The position numbers and the translations under genes are program-made. A stretch of 64,000 bases of DNA. Origin: Siminovitchia fordii DSM 16014 = CIP 108821 (GTDB taxonomy: Bacteria; Bacillota; Bacilli; Bacillales; Bacillaceae_C). The DNA is taken from contig NZ_KB894690.1 of assembly GCF_000374565.1 (NCBI RefSeq), forward strand, positions 1 to 64,000, given 5' to 3'. Shown here piece by piece: positions 18,890 to 26,822 of the stretch. Each line of letters begins with the position of its first letter. The stretch's first letter is position 1. The notes beneath the pieces are model-generated. The model saw only the letters and a list, made by a program, of their open reading frames with translations. It was not told the DNA's origin and ran no database searches.

Positions 18890-19675
18890 TTGTTAAACAG
18901 AATAGGAATCGTATTATTCATGTTGCTCGTTCCGCTTTCGTTATGCGGATGTGTGTCCATGGGACCTTCCGGTGTAAAAGCTGCTAAGGAAAACGGAAAC
19001 ACCTTGCACGTGTATGGGCCAGGAGGGCCTTTAGGGCCTATTGAGGAGCTAGCCGAAAAGTTTTCAAAGGAAACTGGAATTCATGTTGAAGTGACAGCCG
19101 GCCCCGAATCAAAATGGATCGAAGACGCAAAGCAAGATGCTGACCTTATCTACGGAGGCTCTGAATACATGCTTCGTAATATGATGCTGAACCATCCCGG
19201 ATTGATTGATGAACAATCACAAACAGAGCTGTTTCCCAGGGCAGCCGGAATATTGGTGAGAAAAGGCAATCCGAAAAACATCCAATCACTGGAGGATTTA
19301 ACCAAGAACAGAATCAAGATTCTCGATGTAAATGGAGCAGGTCAACTGGGTTTGTGGGAGGATTTGGCAGGCCGTAAAGGGCTCATCCCCGGGATTAGCA
19401 GGAATATTGATCAGTCCGTAACCTCCAGTGCAGAAGCGATAGAAATCTGGAAGAAGAACGATAAGTATGATGCTTGGATTACATATGAATCCTGGCATTA
19501 CCGTTTAGCAGATGTGACCGATCTGGTTGAACTTCCTGATGAGGAAAAGCTGTATAGAGGTACGCCTATCAGCATAGCTGCCAACTCTGATCAAAGGAAA
19601 GCCGCAAAGCAATTCATTGCCTTCTTAAAAACGGAAGCTTCCCATGAGGTGTTTCAAAAATGGGGATGGAAATAA
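18890..19675 (+). CDS. AcfC-like substrate-binding lipoprotein
   Basis: A 261-residue exported lipoprotein. The signal peptide ends in LCGC with C21 as lipidation site. The mature part starts with LHVYGPGGPLGPIEELAEKF and contains VTAGPESKW and ADLIYGGSEYM, which are characteristic of the AcfC (accessory colonisation factor) branch of molybdate/sulfate-type periplasmic binding proteins. No permease lies nearby, so it may be a sensor or an orphan binding protein. The TTG at 18890 is preceded by GGAAGGAGA (18874-18882); the in-frame ATG at 18797 would add 31 residues before the signal peptide and has no ribosome binding site. The next lipoprotein gene follows 16 nt later. Confidence 0.8.
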   Translation: MLNRIGIVLFMLLVPLSLCGCVSMGPSGVKAAKENGNTLHVYGPGGPLGPIEELAEKFSKETGIHVEVTAGPESKWIEDAKQDADLIYGGSEYMLRNMMLNHPGLIDEQSQTELFPRAAGILVRKGNPKNIQSLEDLTKNRIKILDVNGAGQLGLWEDLAGRKGLIPGISRNIDQSVTSSAEAIEIWKKNDKYDAWITYESWHYRLADVTDLVELPDEEKLYRGTPISIAANSDQRKAAKQFIAFLKTEASHEVFQKWGWK

Positions 19676-19691
19676 TTCAAAGGAGTGATTG

Positions 19692-20231
19692 ATGATGAGA
19701 AGAATGATGATCATTCTGGCCTTGTTTTTTTCGGCCATGCTATTGGGTGCCTGTGGAAGCGCCGAGAAAGAAAGTGCTGGCAATGGGGGGGACGCCTCAC
19801 AGGGAAAAACAGCCTCGGAACAAGGATCGGGTCAGACGGAAAAGGCTAAGAGTACGGAAGAGAGCGGTGATATGGGCGGCGAAACAGCAAGCCTTCAAAT
19901 ACTTGAGGATGATAAAGTGGGAGAATATCTTGCAGATTCAAAAGGGATGGCACTCTATTATTTCAAAAAGGATGAGCCAGAAACAAGCAATTGCAGCGGA
20001 GAGTGTTTGGACAACTGACCGCCGTTTACGGAAAAAGATTTCGATGTTCCCGAAGGATTTGAAAGGAGTGATTTTGGAACGATTACAAGAGAGGATACAG
20101 ATGCTGAACAGGTTACTTATAAAGGATATCCTCTGTATTATTTTGCAAAGGATCAAAACAAAGGGGACGTAAACGGGCAAGGTGTCAAGGATGTTTGGTA
20201 TCTTATCAATAAGGATACCGATTTTAAGTAA
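19692..20231 (+). pseudogene. Secreted-repeat lipoprotein (COG4315 type) with in-frame TGA
   Basis: The frame encodes a lipoprotein signal (lipobox LLGAC, C21), a Ser/Glu/Lys-rich linker (about 25-65), then two copies of the secreted repeat of unknown function: LADSKGMALYYFKKDEPETS with CSGECLDN, and VTYKGYPLYYFAKD with VWYLIN. A TGA at 20016-20018 breaks the frame exactly where the family has tryptophan (CSGECLDN-W-PPF). The reading frame continues cleanly to a TAA at 20229-20231 (180 codons in all). This is a TGG-to-TGA change, either a real nonsense mutation or a sequencing error. The preceding AcfC-like gene is in the same transcription unit. Confidence 0.85.
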
Positions 20232-20246
20232 TGTCTCTAACGACAT

Positions 20247-20285
20247 AGGGACTGCTGTGTTAACCGGCAGTTCCTGCTTCTTTTT
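20247..20285 (+). terminator. Terminator after the lipoprotein pair
   Basis: AGGGACTGC pairs with GCAGTTCCT (one G-U), followed by GCTTCTTTTT. Confidence 0.7.
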
Positions 20286-20315
20286 AAGAACTAATAGAAT
20301 GGGGTGTAGCCAAGA

Positions 20316-20870
20316 TTGAGGGATAAAGACGATGAGGAATTAATGAGATTGATCAATGATAAATATCGGCCTGCTTTGGAAGAAATCTACGATCGATATA
20401 TCAAACTGATCTATAGCTTTACGTTTAAATTTACAAATGGTAATAAGGAAATGACAAAGGAGATTATACAAATTATCTTTCTGAAACTTTGGACAACAAA
20501 TAGCACCTACCAATCCAAGAAGGGAAGTTTTGTTAACTGGCTTTTGACGATTACTAGACACGTTTGTGTGGATTATATACGTAAAGATTATGCATATCTC
20601 AAACATCAATTTGATGTCGACCCGTCCAGCCGAAATAAGATCCCTGATCCATACAATGAGGTTGAAACAAGCCTTCTCAGGAATGAATTGTCCGCAGCAA
20701 AAAGCAAATTAAGTTCTGCTCAGAAAAGGTTGATCGATCTGTTGTATTGGCAAGGCTATTCATTAATAGAAATTGCCGAGATTGAGAAAGAACCGGTCGG
20801 GACGATTAAAAGCAGACTTTATCAATCTCTTAAGAGACTAAAGAAATATTTGGAATTGGGGGATACATAG
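20316..20870 (+). CDS. ECF-type RNA polymerase sigma factor
   Basis: A 184-residue sigma-70 family protein with only regions 2 and 4. Region 2 (about 15-90) includes IQIIFLKLWTTNSTYQ and WLLTITRHVCVDYIRK. Region 4 (about 125-178) carries the helix-turn-helix LIDLLYWQGYSLIEIAEI then PVGTIKSRLYQSLKRLK. The pairing with an anti-sigma factor of the RskA type directly downstream places it near the SigK-type ECF group. The TTG start at 20316 has GGGGTG 9 nt upstream. The regulon is unknown; the two lipoproteins just upstream are candidate targets. Confidence 0.9.
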   Translation: MRDKDDEELMRLINDKYRPALEEIYDRYIKLIYSFTFKFTNGNKEMTKEIIQIIFLKLWTTNSTYQSKKGSFVNWLLTITRHVCVDYIRKDYAYLKHQFDVDPSSRNKIPDPYNEVETSLLRNELSAAKSKLSSAQKRLIDLLYWQGYSLIEIAEIEKEPVGTIKSRLYQSLKRLKKYLELGDT

Positions 20871-21602
20871 ATGGAGGGGGATTGCAGGAAGTTATTTCTC
20901 TTTATGACGGGAGAGCTAAGTGAAAAGGAAAATGGGAAATTTATCAAACATTTAAATAGGTGCGAATTATGTTCGGAGGGTTATGAAGAAATAAACGATT
21001 CCTGGAATGCTTTACAATGGGGTTTTGAAGAAAAAGGGGTCCCCCTTTCATTAAAGAAAGATGTAATGGATTATGTTTTTATGAGGGAACATAATCGGAA
21101 GGCCATCAGAAAATCGAAACATTGGACTACTCCATCGAAAAATCAAATTAGTCCACTGGCAAGCGGTCTCCTGATTTTTCTAACAGCCATTTCCCTTTTC
21201 CTGATAATAGACAACCCTTTTTCTCAAAGCTCTTTGACCGGGCTACAACCTGATCATTCTGTGCCCACTGAAGTAGTGAATACAATGACGATTCAGGCAT
21301 CAGATGTAACGAACAATCAATTAACCGGATATGCCGCCGTTATACAAGATGGGAGGTCAAAAAAGTTGATTGTCCAGATTGAAAATATGCCTCAGTTGAA
21401 AGGTATGGAAGTATATCAGGTTTGGTTCATAAAAGAAGGTGAGCGTGAAAGTGCAGGGAGATTCAAACCAAATGAAAATGGTACCGGCATGCTAAGTTTA
21501 CAACTAAAAAATGATGGTCAGTTTGATGAACTTGGCATTACTACTGAACCGGATGAATCAAGTCTCCAACCGCGGGGAAAAAAGATTGCTGGAACAGGTT
21601 GA
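20871..21602 (+). CDS. Zinc-finger anti-sigma factor, RskA-like
   Basis: A 243-residue membrane protein. The cytoplasmic N-terminus carries the ZAS motif H-x3-C-x2-C (H27, C31, C34). One transmembrane helix lies at about 97-117. The extracytoplasmic part has the anti-sigma-K domain pattern (VIQDGRSKKLIVQIENMPQL, EVYQVWFIKEG, ITTEPDE). The C-terminus is slightly shorter than usual. It begins on the base after the sigma factor stop codon, so the two are translated together. It should hold the sigma factor inactive until an envelope signal arrives. Confidence 0.88.
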   Translation: MEGDCRKLFLFMTGELSEKENGKFIKHLNRCELCSEGYEEINDSWNALQWGFEEKGVPLSLKKDVMDYVFMREHNRKAIRKSKHWTTPSKNQISPLASGLLIFLTAISLFLIIDNPFSQSSLTGLQPDHSVPTEVVNTMTIQASDVTNNQLTGYAAVIQDGRSKKLIVQIENMPQLKGMEVYQVWFIKEGERESAGRFKPNENGTGMLSLQLKNDGQFDELGITTEPDESSLQPRGKKIAGTG

Positions 21603-21812
21603 GTGTTCAATTTTAATGATTATCAGGTTAGCAAAGATAAAAATACATCGAACAATGCAGAGGATAGAAAAAATAAGTAATGGTACCGTTATTTTTAAAA
21701 TAGTGTAAGGTTGGAGCGCTTGTAACTAAAAAAATAGATTCTAATTAAACTATTATGGAGTAAAATATAAGTTATATCATTTGATATTCTAGCTAAATTA
21801 GTAAACCGGTAG

Positions 21813-21846
21813 AGTCATTCACAGAAATTGATGAATGGCTTTTTGT
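21813..21846 (+). terminator. Terminator of the sigma/anti-sigma unit
   Basis: AGTCATTCA (21813-21821) pairs with TGAATGGCT (21832-21840), followed by TTTTTG. Confidence 0.7.
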
Positions 21847-21851
21847 ATCGG

Positions 21852-22886
21852 CTATAAAAATAAAAAAGAAAAAATGGCTAGAAGGACTGAAAATCCTAAT
21901 ATTGTCCCAGCTATAAAGGTATGACGTTTACGTTGCATCACGACAATAGCAATATATTCGCGAATCATGGCATTTGGCCAGTAATAAAGCGCGGTTTTTG
22001 AACCAATTCCTTGGCTCTTTAAACCTGCCTTCTTCGCATACAGGCTTGCCCTAAATAAATGAAAATTGTTTGTAGTAAAGATGCTGTTGTAATCACTGCC
22101 TTTTACTGAATCCATGATTTGTTTTGAGTAGAGCATATTCTGAAATGTATTGACAGAACGAGCTTCTGTTAAAGTATGCTCCAAAGGAATCCCTTTCTCT
22201 ATAGCATAATCCTGCATTGCTTCAGCTTCGGGAAGATCTTCATCCGGGCCTTGCCCACCTGAGAAAATTAATATAGGCGGGGAGGCTATAGCTGCTTGTT
22301 TCCAATAAAAATCAATTGCTTTATTAATGCGACTTGCCAAAAGTGGTGGCACTTTATCTTTAATTAAACCACTACCAAGAACAATAATAAAATCTTGGTT
22401 TAATTTTGGTCTGTTAAATTGATATAACAAATATGCGGTTAAAAAGTTAGTTAAGTGTAAAAAGAAATACACTATGATAAAGGAAATCCCAGTGTATAAA
22501 GGTTCAAAATAGTAAGGCAAAAAACGCACAGGATTCACCGTACGGAATAGAATGAATAACAGAAGAAAAATACCTAAAATTAACGTTAAACTGTTGGCAA
22601 ACCTCCGGCTTTCCCTTTTCAGCAGGATTCGTGCATTTAAAAATAATCCAACACATAGAGCAAATAATCCAAAAGTTAATATAAAGGCCAGAATAACAAT
22701 TGGAACAATAGCGATCAATCTAAGAATTACAAAATCTGAACTAAACCCTAAATAACATAGAAAAATGATAAATGAACAAAAAAATACGTTAAATAGAAAG
22801 CCATTTATTATTCTTCTAGGATCTGTTAAATAAGAAGCAAGGAAAATAATGAGTAAAACAAGAGTAATAATTCCAATAATAACCAT
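21852..22886 (-). CDS. YdcF family (DUF218) membrane protein
   Basis: A 344-residue protein with four to five N-terminal transmembrane segments (about residues 1-165), a DUF218/YdcF domain (about 175-320) and a final hydrophobic helix. The domain has FIIVLGSGLIKDK, LIFSGGQGPDEDLPEAEAMQ, GIPLEHTLTEARSVNTFQNM and IFTTNNFHLFRASLYAKKAG, all conserved in the family. Relatives are linked to cell envelope processes (SanA, ElyC), but the reaction is not established. It is a single gene, convergent with the anti-sigma unit. Confidence 0.85.
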   Translation of the reverse strand: MVIIGIITLVLLIIFLASYLTDPRRIINGFLFNVFFCSFIIFLCYLGFSSDFVILRLIAIVPIVILAFILTFGLFALCVGLFLNARILLKRESRRFANSLTLILGIFLLLFILFRTVNPVRFLPYYFEPLYTGISFIIVYFFLHLTNFLTAYLLYQFNRPKLNQDFIIVLGSGLIKDKVPPLLASRINKAIDFYWKQAAIASPPILIFSGGQGPDEDLPEAEAMQDYAIEKGIPLEHTLTEARSVNTFQNMLYSKQIMDSVKGSDYNSIFTTNNFHLFRASLYAKKAGLKSQGIGSKTALYYWPNAMIREYIAIVVMQRKRHTFIAGTILGFSVLLAIFSFLFL

Positions 22887-23412
22887 TTTATACCTCGATT
22901 TTTTATGAGATTGTCCAGTTCATTATAAATGATAGTGGTATCAGTTTATATAGCCTTAATATTTTTTCCTTTGTTTATTAGTATATAATCACTTAATTTT
23001 ACTGCACCATTGAACACAATTTTAGGCTATTTATTTTTTAAGAATCAAGCATAAAGTTTCCAAACGGAAATGGCATGTTGTCTATGATGTGGAAGCAGCA
23101 TTGGAATTGTACCGCAAACTGAGCTTCGTATACCGGCTGCATGCCTATCCGATAAGCTGAACAAGAAGGTGAGAGCCCTATACCGTTTGGAGCAACTAAT
23201 GCTCATATCGACTTTCTCTACATCGTAACGATCGTGCAGGAGGGAGAATTCCTGACGTTGTCCATTTCGTATCGTTTACGGCACCTCCAACCGCGCTCTC
23301 TCAGATCATGGCCTCTATCAAGCTCAAGCGTACCGTTGCAACGATCTCTCGCTGTCTGGGTCAGGACCCGGGGAATTTCGGTGATCTCGATAATTTAAAC
23401 AGTATTGTAGAC
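22887..23412. other. Spacer with apparently decayed coding sequence
   Basis: From about 23040 the base composition rises and short frames look coding-like (KHKVSKRKWHVVYDVEAALE then YRLHAYPIS and a stop; a later frame reads HIDFLYIVTIVQEGEFLTLS). They are interrupted and in different frames. No family was recognised. A good terminator follows at 23413. Confidence 0.35.
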
Positions 23413-23446
23413 AAGAACCGCGCTCCCTTGCGGTTCTTTAATTTTA
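23413..23446 (+). terminator. Terminator upstream of the BlaI-type operon
   Basis: AAGAACCGC (23413-23421) and GCGGTTCTT (23430-23438) form a perfect 9-bp stem, followed by TAATTTTA. Confidence 0.75.
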
Positions 23447-23478
23447 CGTATAAGTTCTAGGTAGTAGTAAATTTCAGC

Positions 23479-23529
23479 TTGACATATCACTACACAGTGT
23501 AGTATTTTTGAAACACTACACTGTGTAGT
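23479..23529 (+). promoter_or_regulatory. Promoter with two BlaI/MecI-type operator dyads
   Basis: TTGACA at 23479-23484 is the -35 element; TATTTT at 23503-23508 (18-bp spacer) or TAGTAT at 23500 is the -10. Two 15-bp perfect dyads, ACTACAC-A-GTGTAGT (23489-23503) and ACTACAC-T-GTGTAGT (23515-23529), have centres 26 bp apart. One lies between the promoter elements and the other on the transcription start region. This is the arrangement expected for autorepression by the BlaI-family protein encoded downstream. Confidence 0.85.
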
Positions 23530-23573
23530 AACTATTCGTTATGGACGCATAACGACATAAAGAGGTGTTCACC

Positions 23574-23948
23574 GTGAACCAGGTTCAAAAATTATCGGAT
23601 ACTGAAATGGAGCTAATGGAGGTGATTTGGGAGTGTACACCGCCTGTCACATCCACCGAATTGCTCGCTCTGTTTGCCAAGAGAGGAAGAGAATGGAAGG
23701 CACAGACCATTTCCACCTTCTTATCGCGCTTGGTGGACAAAGGGGCACTTACGTATACGAGGCATGGACGGACAAATAAATATGTGCCTCGCATTTCGCC
23801 TGAAGAGTATAAGCTCATGGAAACGCAGCACGTCCTGGACGGATTATATCAAGGCTCGGTTAAAAATCTAATTTCAGCTTTGTATGACGGCGAAAAGCTT
23901 TCAGATGAAGATATTGCAGAGCTGAAGCAATGGTTTTCGCAAAAGTAG
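23574..23948 (+). CDS. BlaI/MecI/CopY family transcriptional repressor
   Basis: A 124-residue winged-helix repressor. It has the family N-terminus KLSDTEMELMEVIWECTPPV, the recognition region WKAQTISTFLSRLVDKGAL, and a C-terminal dimerisation helix pair containing LISALYDGEKLSDEDIAELK. Such repressors are inactivated when a BlaR1/MecR1 protease is triggered. The GTG at 23574 has AGAGGTG at 23561-23567; the upstream GTG 23565 is within that site. The protease gene follows 9 nt later and the dyads upstream are the likely operators. Confidence 0.92.
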   Translation: MNQVQKLSDTEMELMEVIWECTPPVTSTELLALFAKRGREWKAQTISTFLSRLVDKGALTYTRHGRTNKYVPRISPEEYKLMETQHVLDGLYQGSVKNLISALYDGEKLSDEDIAELKQWFSQK

Positions 23949-23957
23949 GAGGTGTTT

Positions 23958-25544
23958 ATGAATACTATTCTCGAAATGCTCTTTACCCTTACCGTTGCTG
24001 GAAGTGCCGTCGTAGCCTCCACTCTTGTACTGCGGATCGTATCCATCAATGTCTTTCCTACTAAGTGGCGCTATAGCATTAGTAAAATGGCAATAGGTTT
24101 TTATCTTTTACCCGTGGTCCTTGGTATTCAGTGGATCTCACCGTTTTTTACATTTAATGCAACATCAACCGTCCCCATCGTGAACGAGTTGCCTTCAACT
24201 GTGCAACATGCGCTGCCCGGTCAATATTCAGGGATTCATCCGAAGCAACTCATCCCAGAACTGACCATATCAGCAAACGTAGTCCTTTCCCTTATTGTCT
24301 TATGGGCAATCGGCGCTATAGCTTTTGCTGCATGGCAGATGTACTGTTATTGCAGATTTTTAAAGAAACTAGAACATACGCGTACCACCGTTCCGATAAG
24401 CAGCGAAGCAGCTAAACAGCTCTCATTCATCAAGGAAGCCCTTGGTGTAAAAAGCAACGTCAGACTTGCATACAGCTCCATCGTTCGGAGTCCTGTTCTT
24501 GTCGGCCTATGGAAACCAACCATTTATCTTCCTAAAGATAATACCATTAACGTGGATATGGTGATCCGTCATGAATTGATCCATCTGAAACGGAAAGATT
24601 TATGGGTCAAAGCGTTCACTCTCGGAGCAAGTGCCTTACATTGGTTTAACCCCTTGGTGCACATACTTCGCAAGGACATTCATATATGGAGCGAGCTGTC
24701 TTGTGATGAAGAAGTCGTAAAAGAGATGTCCTATGCCGAGCGAAAACGCTATGGGGAGACGATCTTAAGCGTCATGACAGGATCAAGGAATTTACCCGTA
24801 CAATTTTGTGCCTCTTTATCGGGTGACGGCAAACAATTGAAAAGGAGATTAATTATGATGCTTCATGTTAAGAAACAAAAAAAGAAAACAATGTACCTCA
24901 CGATAACAGCGGTGTTTTTGGTTGCTGTAATTAGCACATCAGCAGCGGCATTGGCTTCTGATTATACGCCCAAAGTCATTGGAAATGAGGAAAGTCATGC
25001 TGAAGCTCAACCAAGAGAAGTGGCCCCTGGAGAGGTACCTTCTGAAGCTCAACCAAGAGAAGTAGCCCCTGGAGAGGTACCTTCTGAAGCTCAACCAAGA
25101 GAAGTGGCCCCTGGAGAGGTACCTTCTGAAGCTCAACCAAGAGAAGTAGCCCCTGGAGAGGTACCTTCTGAAGCTCAACCAAGAGAAGTGGCCCCTGGAG
25201 AGGTACCTTCTGAAGCTCAACCAAGAGAAGTGGCCCCTGGAGAGGTACCTTCTGAAGCGCAACCAAGAGAAGTAGCCCCTGGAGAGGTACCTTCTGAAGC
25301 TCAACCAAGAGAAGTGGCCCCTGGAGAGGTACCTTCTGAAGCGCAACCAAGAGAAGTAGCCCCTGGAGAGGTACCTTCTGAAGCTCAACCAAGAGAAGTG
25401 GCCCCTAGAGAGGTACCCTCTGAAGCCGTAGTTGAGAATGAAGGAAACAATGTTGTACCTTATCCAAAAGAAGTTAGTCCTGTAGCCGATGGTTATAGTA
25501 AGTCTCACCCAAACGTAATCCCCCGGGAACTTTCATCAAGATAG
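23958..25544 (+). CDS. BlaR1-like M56 membrane metalloprotease with a repetitive C-terminal tail
   Basis: A 528-residue protein. Four hydrophobic segments (about 5-25, 38-58, 103-125, 305-325) surround the zinc protease domain with HELIH at 205-209 and the third ligand in ELSCDEE near 246. This is the M56 arrangement of BlaR1/MecR1, which destroy the partner repressor on signal. The beta-lactam sensor domain is missing. After the last membrane segment the outside part is ten tandem copies of EAQPREVAPGEVPS (about residues 346-485), then a short tail with VVPYPKEVSP. What the tail senses is unknown. ATG 23958 has GGAGG just upstream. Confidence 0.9.
   Translation: MNTILEMLFTLTVAGSAVVASTLVLRIVSINVFPTKWRYSISKMAIGFYLLPVVLGIQWISPFFTFNATSTVPIVNELPSTVQHALPGQYSGIHPKQLIPELTISANVVLSLIVLWAIGAIAFAAWQMYCYCRFLKKLEHTRTTVPISSEAAKQLSFIKEALGVKSNVRLAYSSIVRSPVLVGLWKPTIYLPKDNTINVDMVIRHELIHLKRKDLWVKAFTLGASALHWFNPLVHILRKDIHIWSELSCDEEVVKEMSYAERKRYGETILSVMTGSRNLPVQFCASLSGDGKQLKRRLIMMLHVKKQKKKTMYLTITAVFLVAVISTSAAALASDYTPKVIGNEESHAEAQPREVAPGEVPSEAQPREVAPGEVPSEAQPREVAPGEVPSEAQPREVAPGEVPSEAQPREVAPGEVPSEAQPREVAPGEVPSEAQPREVAPGEVPSEAQPREVAPGEVPSEAQPREVAPGEVPSEAQPREVAPREVPSEAVVENEGNNVVPYPKEVSPVADGYSKSHPNVIPRELSSR
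25005..25424 (+). repeat. Ten-copy 42-bp tandem repeat inside the BlaR1-like gene
   Basis: Ten in-frame units of 42 bp, each coding a 14-residue unit. Units differ only at a few silent sites: GTG/GTA for valine, GCT/GCG for alanine, and the last unit has Gly changed to Arg. The order by the valine codon is G,A,G,A,G,G,A,G,A,G, and the GCG variants fall in units 7 and 9, so neighbours have been copied as two-unit (84-bp) blocks. Near identity implies recent expansion, and copy number should vary between strains. Confidence 0.95.
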
Positions 25545-25940
25545 GATTCATGACGTCTGAAGAACTTGCTGAGTACGATTGATCTGAAAAGTGATAAATT
25601 CAAACATAAACAATGAACATTAGAGAAAAAACGAACGAAGAGGGTGCCCCTCTTCGTTCACTTTATACAGAATGGTATCAGATTAACATTTTACAGCTGT
25701 AGCTGTACAAGCCAGATTACAACCTTATACAGAAGTCTGTTAAGCGATTAAAAGGAATGGAATGGGGTGCAGAAGGCCCGATGAAATACATTAAAGGAAT
25801 CAATGGGTCCAGGTTTAGTTGGCAATATTTTAGCGTAGCATTACACATGGCGTAATTCTTGGAACCAGCGTCAGATGACTTCATGTTCTCATACAAGAAA
25901 ACCGAAAGGGGTAATTGGAAAATCTTGATACGTATCTAGT
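25545..25940. other. Spacer after the BlaR1-like gene, decayed fragments
   Basis: It holds the terminator at 25633. Beyond it, 25690-25920 contains short coding-like stretches in several frames but nothing recognisable. Confidence 0.35.
25633..25668 (+). terminator. Terminator of the BlaI-BlaR1-like operon
   Basis: GAACGAAGAGG (25633-25643) and CCTCTTCGTTC (25649-25659) form an 11-bp perfect stem followed by ACTTTAT. The T tract is weak. Confidence 0.65.
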
Positions 25941-26117
25941 ATGATTTCTAAAGAAGAAGATCGTGGGAAAGGATACGGGCGTATATTGATGGATCATGCT
26001 AAAAAAATAGCTGAAGTTATAGGGTGTACTGCAATGTTCTTAGATTCGGTTCTTACCAGAGATGACATTTATGGTTTTGAAAAATGTACATTTTGTTACC
26101 AACTAAAACTCGATTGA
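25941..26117 (+). pseudogene. GNAT acetyltransferase, C-terminal fragment
   Basis: 58 codons ending in TGA. The fragment carries the acetyl-CoA binding motif RGKGYGRILMDHAKKIAE (motif A) and the following strand/helix GCTAMFLDSVLTRDDIYGFE. The N-terminal half of a GNAT domain is missing, so it cannot be functional. Confidence 0.7.
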
Positions 26118-26822
26118 TTATATTGAGCTTACTGTATTTAACACATAAATAGAAGAAAGAGTGGATATCCACTCCTTCATCCTGAACCAAATGGAGATTT
26201 GATCATTGGATCGATGGCTTCCTGCAGAGGCTTTTCCACTTCCGTTCTTTAGAGAAAGATGCCCTGGTACAGCAGTTTTGGGTGGCATGTTGTAATAAAC
26301 GCCCCAGTTACCTTACTTGAAGGTATGGTCCAAAAAACTATGTGATTTAAAAGTCGCATTCCCGTCAAAAGGAATGCGGCTTTTTAGTTAATGAGTATTG
26401 AAAACCTATATTTTGATCAAAAAATTACCGGTCTGAGTTTACGAGAAAAAAGCTGTTGAATCGATTCACTTTCGCATCATTTTTACTCGCTTTCGCTTCG
26501 TTTTTTTTAAAAAGATTACTAAAAAGTAAAATTGAAAGTGGCGTCCAAAGAATGAAAATAGCCCAAAATTAGTTGAAATTTTATTGATTTTTAAAGATTA
26601 CCTAATTTTGGTACGATTTTTGCATCTTGTTATCGATGAGGGGAATGCATAGGAAAGTTACTGAAATCGAATCTATTTGGAAGCTTGACGAGGTTAGTAA
26701 GTTATGATTCCAGATTTTTCAAGCAACCCATGTCTTCGCTCAATCATAAATGAAGGGAGAGGGAAGGTTAACTGATTAGTAAAATTTTTATCTAAGAAAA
26801 ATCAATGGAGGGGTGAAATATC
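26118..26822. other. Spacer before the lipoprotein amidohydrolase
   Basis: One good terminator at 26350-26386; otherwise AT-rich sequence with no gene. Promoter elements for the following gene were not confidently identified. Confidence 0.4.
26350..26386 (+). terminator. Intrinsic terminator in the spacer
   Basis: AAGTCGCATTCC pairs with GGAATGCGGCTT (one G-U), followed by TTTTTAG. The gene it once served is no longer recognisable. Confidence 0.75.

Noticed and set aside
20016-20018. TGA as a recoded tryptophan or selenocysteine codon
   Set aside because: Bacillaceae read TGA as stop, many other genes here end in TGA, and there is no SECIS-like hairpin after it; a point mutation is the simpler view.
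25005-25424. Regular 42-bp repeats that could be taken for a CRISPR array
   Set aside because: There are no unique spacers; the units are directly adjacent, a multiple of three, and in frame with the protease gene.
24939-25508. Long minus-strand open frames opposite the repeat region of the BlaR1-like gene
   Set aside because: They exist only because a 42-bp tandem repeat without stops in those frames stays open; there is no start signal and the plus-strand gene is certain.
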